Positions 56,499 through 64,000 of a stretch of 64,000 bases of DNA are shown here, in pieces. The translations under genes were made by a program, and so were the position numbers. Within the stretch, counting starts at the first letter, position 1. Every line of letters starts with the position of its first letter. Location: assembly GCA_021432605.1 (NCBI GenBank), contig MU271144.1, forward strand, positions 926,606 through 990,605, read 5' to 3'. The stretch is from Coniochaeta sp. PMI_546 (Eukaryota > Ascomycota > Sordariomycetes > Coniochaetales > Coniochaetaceae). The notes under the pieces were generated by a model, which was given only the letters and a program-made list of their open reading frames with translations, was not told the DNA's origin and made no database searches.

Positions 56499-59400
56499 AC
56501 TGCGGGCCTCTTGCTCGCTCACTAACAGCGTCGGCTCCACGATCCGTCATGACTCAAGGATTGTGTTTGATGACTCATGATGTTCACGTCTAGGGCTACG
56601 GTTTTTGTTCTCATGATTTCAAAGACTCGGGTGCTTCTCGCTACATCGCATATGCATCGAATGTTGTTCATGCCGTTCGACGTCAGCCAACTTTTCTGGT
56701 TGCTGTGGGAAAATGGTGTCTCTACCTCTCTATCACTACTTGGGCATATATCCGCAATGCTTTACCACGGTGAGGGAGATTCTCGCCTTTGGCTTCGGCC
56801 TGCAGCAGCATCAGGGCTTTACATGAAGCTTCGGCAAGAAGATAGATACGACGGGAGATAGTGCTTGTGTTACACTGGTTGCTCGGGCGTACATGGAAGC
56901 GGGATATGGATGGTCTGGAGGTCTCGATAGTTGTCATTGTCCGGAGAGCGAGTGTGCTGTTGGTATGGGCCGTCGCGACTGCTCTGTTTGGCTCTTAGTG
57001 CTCTGCTCCGGGGTTTCTTGTTGATCTGGGAGCAATGGTGCGCAAGGTGGGCTTGACTTCAAGAGGAATGAATGAGTGGACGGTGGCCGCCATGGTCTGT
57101 TTCTGGCTTCATCGGAGACAGGTGTCTCAGCTCTCTGATTTATTACTGTCTTGCTCGGCATAGGAGTTTGGGTCATTGTCATATTGTTGTTCTGCAGTAA
57201 TTGAAAAATGTTATGCGCATTTGTTACATCGTTCGGGAGGTCGACACCCCTAAGAAGACATGTCGAAAAATCCTTGACAAGACTGGTAGACTGGGAGGAA
57301 AAGCCCAAGTCCTGTTGCCTAAGTCGCTGAGGGATAGGATGCCATGTCCCTACCTGTCTGTGTTCGAGTCAATTTTGTTCGTAAAGAACCATGTCGATAA
57401 CGATGCCATGGCAGACGTGTATGCCTAAAAGTAGACTGGGGCTATGTTGGACTAAAGAACTGGCCGGGAGAGTGCACGTTGGCAGGGTAAGTAGACGAAC
57501 GTGTGGCACTCTCCACTCCCGGATCGCAGGTTCGAGTGTCCTGCCACCTTCAGCTGCATGCACCCTTACCGCTCTCCCGGGTCCGCTTAGACTTGGTGCG
57601 TCGATGCAGTCCGACGTCAATTCGGAAGTCAGGGCCGTGGCTGTGCTGTTCAGAAATCCCGAACTTGAGTACTAGGCAGTAGATCTTGTTGAACGCGCAG
57701 TTCGGATTGCTTCGAAGCATCTCAACGTGGTGCGATACTCTCGCTTGAGACCTGATCGATGCGGTTGGATTACAGTTGCGAAGGAACTGCTAAAAACGGG
57801 CCTGTTGGCTGATATGACCAACCTACGGCATAGACCCTTGACTAGCAGGAGGCTACACAAACGTATCAAAACTCACCATACATTCTTGCAAGAGTCAGCC
57901 TCGTCATCTGGCGAGGTCAGGGGTATTTCCTGAGTTTAGGTCGTGGCCACCCCATCGTGGCCGAGAGAGATATCCGCGGGGCACAGCTTAAGCGCCGGGC
58001 CTCGACCCGGCCAACTGCCGACAACTCGATGAAGGGCCGGAGACCTATCATGTTCGCCACGACAGCGTTGCGGATCGTGGACCAACTAAAAGGTGCTCGA
58101 GGTCGCGGAGAAGCTGAGCAGACTTTGACCTGCGGGAGACCAAGTGGAGATGCTTGGGAGGAGTTTTTTGGTTTGCACCGGCTTGCTAAGCGGGGAGGAA
58201 GCTGTATGTGCTTCAGCCTCGATGCTTCTCGTCAGCATCGACTTGGTGAAGTCCAGAGCCAGTTGCTCGAGTTGACGGACTGCTCTGTGGAAGCAATCTC
58301 TAATGTCCTGGCTGCTCCAACATATGTCTCACCGCGCTGCATATCAACGACTTTTGAGGGGGTCCTCGTAAAGTGATCTGCTCTTGTAATACTAGAATAA
58401 CCCGCAGAAGCTATATTATCAGGACTCAGGCAGGTTTACAAGAGAGAGTTGCTGAGCTCCGGCCGAACTCTATGGTCGAGCCAAAGCAAATCTGGATCAT
58501 GTTTGAACCGGGAGAGCTCAACCCGCAGTCCCAGGTGTCACTTGACAGAACCAGAGCTCGGGAGCCGCAGGACGCCAACATGGTGATAGCGATTGGCCAC
58601 GAACCGGGATCACAGCGACGAGGACGCGATCGTAAACCAGCGTCCATCTCGATCACCGAACACGGAAGAACCGTCATCTAAGGTGACCCAATAATATAGG
58701 GAGAGAGCGCGGCCCAATGTTGCGGCCAAGTGTAGGCAGGCTGAGTAGGGAGTTCAGTAGACACCATGACGCTGATCAGGAGAGAGAAGTCAAGGCGAAA
58801 TGAATTTCATGTTCTGATTGGGTCTAGGCATGAAGCTCCATGTCTACCCGAGAAACGATAAGGAGAAAAGAGACCGTCAAGACTTCGAGAAGGAGTGGCC
58901 GCATATGAGTGACCTTGCGGAGTTAGTAGCAAAGAATAGAGAATGGGGCCACCAAATCGGACCTCGGCCAGTTCAGTGAGGAAGAGGCCGATGAGCTGCT
59001 GATGATTGACTGAAGGCTGGAGGGCCCGATTAGAGTTAGGTTCCCAAGGTAGTCATGTAATGGAAGGTTGATGTCAGTGGAGGTTCAGAGGGCTTTGGTC
59101 ATCACAGTCAGTACCTTAGGTGCCCCGAGGGTGACAAAAATGCCCCCACACTGGCCTGCGGTAGGCAGCCAATCCAAGCCCCCTGTGGCTGTGCCTGCCA
59201 AGTACCTATGCAGGTGCAGGCTTGCAGCTAAACCGATGAGGACGTCGTCGCTTGAACCATCAAACCACACTTGAGCTTCCTCCTCACATTGACAACCACA
59301 GGCCATCGCCGCTGTAGGGGTCTGCCATCATGGCGCCTCACGGCAACGATGCGAGTCTATAGAGCTCCGTGAAAGTGTCGGATCCTCGAGATTTCAGATA

Positions 59401-60311
59401 TCAGGAACGGCATGAACCGTGCACCAACGCCGCAGCGAGATGTGGACTCGGGTTACAAACTCGGGTTACAAACTACCTTACCACCAAGGCCTGGTCAATC
59501 AACTTCTTGGCTGCTCTACGTCTCCCTGGATGTGACAAGAGTGTCGCGACTCCAGCCGTCTGGCCTTCTGTATGCGGGCACTCTCCCTTTCTGGTGCTTC
59601 CACCAGGCCGGCTCCGTGGCAGTGAGACATTGCAGCATACAATCCTAGGTGCGGCTGTCCCTCTGTTGGTTGGCCCGGCTGTTGGTCCCCTATACCTCCT
59701 TTCTCCTTTTGTCATACCCTAAAGGCACCGGTAGACTGGTCCCTCTCCATGTGGCCAGGCTGCCATCCTCTCCCATGTTCCGACCGCTATTCAAGGGCGG
59801 GACTTTGTGCCCTACTGTCACTGCGCCAGTCGCGAGTCTGGTTCCCCTCCAGCCAACACCTAGCCAAGCCAGGGGATACACACCTATGGACCATGAATAG
59901 ATAATGGACATGGTTACAGTGATGCGCTTTCCCTCGGACGACGGTATCAACCGTGCCTAGCCTCGAAGTAAGCAGTCAAGCAATCAAGCAGCTGGAGGAG
60001 TTGGCCGCTTGAGTGACCGGTCCCCACCGCGGACCTGCCCCGGACTGTGACTCTTGATTAGTCGGTCGTTGATATCCGATGTCCCAACAGTCCCGTCTAG
60101 CCTAACATATCTGCGTCCCTTCCAACGGTGGCCAGGCTGAGGTGGAGATCAACCGTCAGAGACATGGCCTGTCTGGTTCTTCTATATAGTCTCCATCTCT
60201 CCTTTGCTGTCACAACGGTCAACGGTTATGTCTCCGCGCTTAACCAGATCTCCTCAGGCACTGATGTCTTGCTCACCAACCACAGGCATCAGCAAGCTTC
60301 ACCTAGAGAGC
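56499..60311. other. About 3.8 kb without a supported gene
   Basis: This lies between the Cdc14 and SWIM genes. It holds a tRNA-like T-arm at about 57479-57553, open frames without ATG starts at about 57957-58681, and GTACCTTAGGT at 59111. The last several hundred bases before 60312 should include the SWIM promoter and leader. Confidence 0.45.
57479..57553 (+). tRNA. tRNA-like relic (low confidence)
   Basis: TGGCAGG at 57479 can pair perfectly with CCTGCCA at the other end, as in a 7-bp acceptor stem. GCAGGTTCGAGTGTCCTGC near the 3' side is a canonical T-arm and B box, except for two extra bases after TTCGAGT. No good A box or clean cloverleaf D-arm is visible, and the anticodon is unclear. 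It may be a decayed tRNA gene or a tRNA-derived fragment. Confidence 0.25.
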
Positions 60312-61982
60312 ATGCCACCCACAGTACGGACGCACAGTGAAATGGATTCATCACGCGAAGCAGATGTGAGTCGGGAACCTCAAGCAGAGGGAGACGACTC
60401 AATGGATGAAGATAACGACCCAACGATTCGCTCTCCAAACAGGCTCAAGTACAATATCGAACGGCTCTCACCGCATATGCGAAAGTTGGTCCGGTCACTG
60501 TGGGGTGAAACATTCGACGAGCCACCCGAGATAGCACTGCAGTGGTGTGAACGCATGCTGGACGCTGACGGCAACATCGACTTCTACGCCTTCCAGTTGC
60601 ACGAAGTCGTCCCGCGCTCGGTCCGTATCGGCTCCCCCAAGAGCCAGTATTCTAAGCCGCAGTGTCAATGTGGCGCTACAAAGCCGTGCAAGCATGTGAT
60701 ATGGCTCTCCGACTGCATCGCCCAGCAAGCCCTCTATGGCCATGGTCCACAACAAAAGCTTACTCTGAACGAACAAGGCTACGCAGACGAGCTGGGAGAG
60801 CCCTTCCGGTGTATCTCAGACATGCGCCTCGACGTCTTGGCGGCCGGCCTCCATTGCGAGGTCGGCCACCCGCTAGCCCGCAGTGGCCCTTCTCCACAAC
60901 GGGTGGCAGACGCACAAGCTATCATTGCGTCTATAGCTGATGTGGACGAACATCACTTCGACTCATACCGCTCGGATCTTACGTACGCGAGCTTCGATTC
61001 TCGCTCCTTGGTCCACCACAAAGACGCAGAGGCAACCCTCTTCTCTCTTCTCGTCGCGTCCCACCGTATCGCGGCCTGGGTTCGCTCGCGGCTCCGCCCT
61101 TCTGATCCCGCTCGCAGTCCGTTCCGGCAGATCGAGTCCCGTGCAAGGAGAATCTTCGCGGACCTCGATAACTTTGTAGCAGCCACCACCTTGGGTGGAA
61201 ATCCAGCTGCAGACCCCGAAGGTGCATGCGACGTCCCGTGGGCTGCAACGAATCTAAGCAGCTGTGTCCGCCAGATTCACACTCTGATTGCCCGCGCCGA
61301 AGCCCCTCTGTCTCCTGCCGAGCGTGCCAGTGCCGCACGTGCCCTCGTTCGCATTCTGCGCGGTATCATAGACCGTCAAAACGATCGCCAAACTGAATCT
61401 CTTTACGCCCGGCTGATCGGTGACCGGGACGAGGGCTTCTTGACCGACTCGCTCGAACTCTTGGTCGACCAAAGCCAGTTTATCGACGAGATTGAGGATA
61501 TCATGGCCGTGGTCGGCGTCCGCGGTGCGGCAGCCTCGTGGGTCGCCAAGATGGAAGCCATCGTGTCGAGGATGCGGAGTACCAGACGTTCCTCCGCTGG
61601 AGTCCGAGGGGGCACCAGCAAGAGGGGCGCTGGCGGGAAGGAGATCCGAAGTCAGAGGGCTGTTTCTCCAGCTCTGGGTCCTGTGGAGCCTGGAGACCCA
61701 GGATCGGCGTCCGCGTCAGGGGTCGGGATTGGGAGTAGCAGTGGTGGCGGGCTCGGGGTAGGTTACGGCACTGGCGCTGCATCTATGTCGGCGGCCAGTG
61801 CGAGTGCAGGTATGACTGGTACTGGTGATCTGTCTCTTCCTTCAGCGGCAACGGCTGGTCCGTTGCTTCGCGGCAGCGGGACCGGAACTGGAAGGGCAAG
61901 CCGCGGTGCGGCGGGTGGCGCTGGCTTGAAGCGGTCTGGTGGCGGGTCGGGATCGGAAAGGGGCTCGAAAAGGGCCCGGTAG
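60312..61982 (+). CDS. SWIM zinc-finger protein
   Basis: A single exon of 556 aa from the ATG at 60312 (MPPTVRTHSEM...). An ATG at 60342 is an alternative start, and the frame is open further upstream. A SWIM-type zinc site lies at residues 118-128, CQCGATKPCKHVIW (CxC-x5-CxH), where DNA, RNA or protein contacts are typical. The N-terminus is acidic. Residues about 190-430 are helical and conserved-looking. The last 130 residues are Gly/Ser-rich with basic patches ending GSERGSKRAR, likely a nuclear signal and RGG-like tail. I know similar proteins only as uncharacterised fungal SWIM proteins. A nuclear nucleic-acid-linked role is inference. It is convergent with the kinase-like gene. Confidence 0.8.
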   Translation: MPPTVRTHSEMDSSREADVSREPQAEGDDSMDEDNDPTIRSPNRLKYNIERLSPHMRKLVRSLWGETFDEPPEIALQWCERMLDADGNIDFYAFQLHEVVPRSVRIGSPKSQYSKPQCQCGATKPCKHVIWLSDCIAQQALYGHGPQQKLTLNEQGYADELGEPFRCISDMRLDVLAAGLHCEVGHPLARSGPSPQRVADAQAIIASIADVDEHHFDSYRSDLTYASFDSRSLVHHKDAEATLFSLLVASHRIAAWVRSRLRPSDPARSPFRQIESRARRIFADLDNFVAATTLGGNPAADPEGACDVPWAATNLSSCVRQIHTLIARAEAPLSPAERASAARALVRILRGIIDRQNDRQTESLYARLIGDRDEGFLTDSLELLVDQSQFIDEIEDIMAVVGVRGAAASWVAKMEAIVSRMRSTRRSSAGVRGGTSKRGAGGKEIRSQRAVSPALGPVEPGDPGSASASGVGIGSSSGGGLGVGYGTGAASMSAASASAGMTGTGDLSLPSAATAGPLLRGSGTGTGRASRGAAGGAGLKRSGGGSGSERGSKRAR

Positions 61983-62328
61983 CCCGGTTGAAGTTGACGA
62001 TATCTTCAAGGGATAACTACCAGGTGTTGGCAGACGCAGGCTCGTTGTGCCGACTCTTCTCTCTCTCTCGTGCTTTACTGCTCTGCTGTGGGAGTAGCAG
62101 TAGCATGCGGACAACTAAACCAGACATTTCAAAAAGAGCAGTGGAGGCCTCGTGGATGCTTGCTCGGAAGTTGTGAATGAGAGTCCCTGCTTGATTGTCA
62201 CCTGAGGCCATCAATTATAGATACCACGACTAAAGGATGCGATATGCACCGTTACAGGGAATATCCTACGTCATTCGCACCCCATTCTGACCCTCCCAGC
62301 TCTTCGTGTTGCCTCGCTGTATATGTGC
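61983..62328. other. Convergent 3' region
   Basis: About 350 bases between the stop codons of the SWIM (+) and kinase-like (-) genes. Nothing further is seen. Confidence 0.5.
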
Positions 62329-64000
62329 TTAGTCAAGCTTGAAGGCTTCTAGAACAGCGAGCACCTCTCTTAGCTTGGGTCGGTGATGGTAGTTACCGTT
62401 CCATCCGCCCCGTTTCCTGAGCTCGTTTCTCTTCCGCAAGAAGTCCTCAGCCACCTGCATCTCCTCCGTCCACCATCGCCTGGCGACCTCCCCAATCGCT
62501 TCAGGATCCTGTGGGACTCCCGGCGCAACCGACCGTAACACAAGCCTATTAGCTCGACGCGTGATAAGGCTGCTAAGAGCAGGTCTCCTCCCGTTCGTGC
62601 AGCGATCGATCAAGCTTCGAAGGTGCGGCGGCGTTCTCCGGAAAGCTGGGAACTCGAGGTCAGGCTCACGGGGGTACGACTGCCACACGGCGCCCCTTTG
62701 TGGCGCGCTCTGGCCCTCCAACAGGCACCACAGGACGCGGCCGAGCATATATACCTCCGCCGCCTCCTGCTCATCTGCATCGAGGCAGAGCCACGGGATA
62801 TTGTAAGCGTCGTAGCCGAGCACGTGGGGCGGCGTGTACTCTGCCCGGGCTTCGAGTGCCTCCCAGCCGGGCAGGTACTGGCTCAGCATGTCCGCGTATC
62901 GCTGTCGGACATCCTCTGGTATACCCAGTTCCTCGTCTGTATCGTCGCTAGTAGACTCGGCATTGGCGAGGATCCGGATGTATTCCATCGCGTTGACCTC
63001 CGGGGCCGCAAATTCGCACCACACACCGCGCTGTTCAAAGTCGACCATGATAATGTCCCCCGAGGCTGAAAGCACGACGTTGTCGAGGCGGAGATCGGGA
63101 TAGAAAATCTTGCCCTGCTCGCGGACGTGCAAGACGGCTGTAGTGAGTTGAACGGCCCATGTTAGCTCCTGTTGGAGCGTGAGTCGGTTTTGGATTCGCA
63201 GTAGTGGTAGGGAGTCGCGGAGACTGCCTCCCGAGTAATAAGGCAGGACAAACCCGACCACAGCCGTCTTGCCGCCGAATTTGCAGTATTTGGTAACCAG
63301 ATATCGCGGTCGTGCGACGACATGTCGATGCGGCGGCAAATTGAGAAGTGTCTTGAGCTCGTGGTAGAGGTACTTGGAGCCACTGGTCAAGGCTTTCAAT
63401 ATCCAGAGTTCCGATTGCTCTGCCACGGAGTGGTGTCCGGCGTGCTCGGCGTCTATGCGTATGAGGGACACACTATCCTGCAATTGCTGAATGAGCCGGA
63501 GACGAGAGAGGTCGATCGTTTCCGGCAAAGCAGTTTCAGGTAGCCCGAACAGCGTGGGTACCTTCGAGATGGATAGCAGCTGCCGCTCAAGGTCATGCAT
63601 CGGCGCAACGGCGACGCTGATGGAGCGGATATCAAGCTCTAAATTTTTGAATACGATCCGAGACCCGAAGGGCAGATTCCGATACATATCGGCTACAGAA
63701 TCAGGACCAGATAGGCCACGATTCGTCGTCCATAGCTGCAGAGTTCGCAGAATATGCCTCGAGATCCCCAAGCGGTTTACCCTTGGACCATCTTTAGTGT
63801 GGAAGGCAGCATCGAGATCAAGGAGGTTGCGCAATACCGGACGTGAGGCAGCTTCCTCTGGAATGAAAACATCGAAGCGCATCGGAGGAAGGGCGTCAAG
63901 GAAGAGAGGCACGGCATAGAACTGAGTACCGAGGCCGGTGCAGCCATCGATACGCCAGAGAGGGCTCGCAAGCGGTTCCAGACTGTCGACACGATTCTTG
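62329..64000 (-). CDS. Kinase-like protein, partial (runs off the right edge)
   Basis: The frame is open from the window edge to the TAA-side end at 62329, at least 556 aa. The true start lies beyond 64000, since the frame reads through (KNRVDSLEPLASPLWRIDG) without a convincing start. The C-terminal half has a protein-kinase fold: hinge-like VLPYYSGGSLRDSL, the catalytic loop as FYPDLRLDNVVL (YPD for HRD, with the Asp and Asn kept), DFE for DFG, and AAPEV for APE, then VYMLGRVLWCLLEG. No clear glycine loop or paired Lys is visible upstream. The N-terminal half (about 250 residues) is unlike known domains. It may be a divergent active kinase, because the metal-binding Asp and Asn persist, or a pseudokinase. 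Similar proteins are common and uncharacterised in filamentous fungi. Confidence 0.8.
   Translation of the reverse strand, partial: KNRVDSLEPLASPLWRIDGCTGLGTQFYAVPLFLDALPPMRFDVFIPEEAASRPVLRNLLDLDAAFHTKDGPRVNRLGISRHILRTLQLWTTNRGLSGPDSVADMYRNLPFGSRIVFKNLELDIRSISVAVAPMHDLERQLLSISKVPTLFGLPETALPETIDLSRLRLIQQLQDSVSLIRIDAEHAGHHSVAEQSELWILKALTSGSKYLYHELKTLLNLPPHRHVVARPRYLVTKYCKFGGKTAVVGFVLPYYSGGSLRDSLPLLRIQNRLTLQQELTWAVQLTTAVLHVREQGKIFYPDLRLDNVVLSASGDIIMVDFEQRGVWCEFAAPEVNAMEYIRILANAESTSDDTDEELGIPEDVRQRYADMLSQYLPGWEALEARAEYTPPHVLGYDAYNIPWLCLDADEQEAAEVYMLGRVLWCLLEGQSAPQRGAVWQSYPREPDLEFPAFRRTPPHLRSLIDRCTNGRRPALSSLITRRANRLVLRSVAPGVPQDPEAIGEVARRWWTEEMQVAEDFLRKRNELRKRGGWNGNYHHRPKLREVLAVLEAFKLD

Noticed and set aside
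57957-58681. Two adjacent plus-strand open frames
   Set aside because: Neither starts with ATG, they do not join through usable splice sites, and no domain was recognised.

Overview
The window comes from a filamentous ascomycete (Pezizomycotina, probably Sordariomycetes). The evidence is short GT-AG introns (about 47-106 nt, one of 171 nt) with CTGAC/CTAAC-type branch sites, single-copy genes of typical fungal families, and a left flank of AT-rich, transition-saturated repeats of the kind made by repeat-induced point mutation (RIP).

Bases 1-13860 are a graveyard of one family of Ty3/Gypsy LTR retrotransposons (chromovirus type, LTR about 391 bp). At least three insertions are nested. A near full-length plus-strand copy (5914-12674, with a 5-bp target duplication ATACT) sits inside a solo LTR (5629-5913 + 12680-12784). 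That LTR sits inside the LTR of a still older copy (5499-5628 + 12785-13052). A minus-strand copy (161-5418) lies to the left and is cut at the window edge by a plus-oriented LTR fragment. No intact frame survives. The AT-rich block stops abruptly at about 13860, within ten bases of the stop codon of the first host gene.

Bases 13869-32053 hold: an uncharacterised protein with an internal duplication (-); a small secreted protein (+); a large secreted SGNH/GDSL hydrolase with three FN3-like domains and a C-terminal region like that of fungal killer-toxin-type chitinases (+); a 5'-truncated ABCC transporter relic (-); a membrane-anchored ubiquitin protease (+); a Kes1/Osh4 oxysterol-binding protein (-); a GT31-like glycosyltransferase with a PAN-like tail (-); and a DHA1-type MFS transporter (-).

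Bases 32054-38507 are about 6.4 kb with no gene I can support, only decayed coding-like traces and simple repeats.

Bases 38508-64000 are conserved housekeeping and regulatory genes: a bHLH regulator (+), a polytopic membrane protein (-), a PXMP4/Pmp24 peroxisomal protein (+), a GT69 (CAP59/CMT1-type) mannosyltransferase (-), an RBR ubiquitin ligase (+), a WDR5/Swd3 COMPASS subunit with an SR-rich extension (+), the KEOPS subunit Pcc1 (-), the Cdc14 phosphatase (+), a SWIM zinc-finger protein (+) and a kinase-like protein that runs off the right edge (-). These genes form no single pathway. The most unusual combination is the secreted pair at 16381-21808. Exon structures were worked out by hand from splice signals, reading phase and family similarity. 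Names rest on recognised motifs, not database searches.
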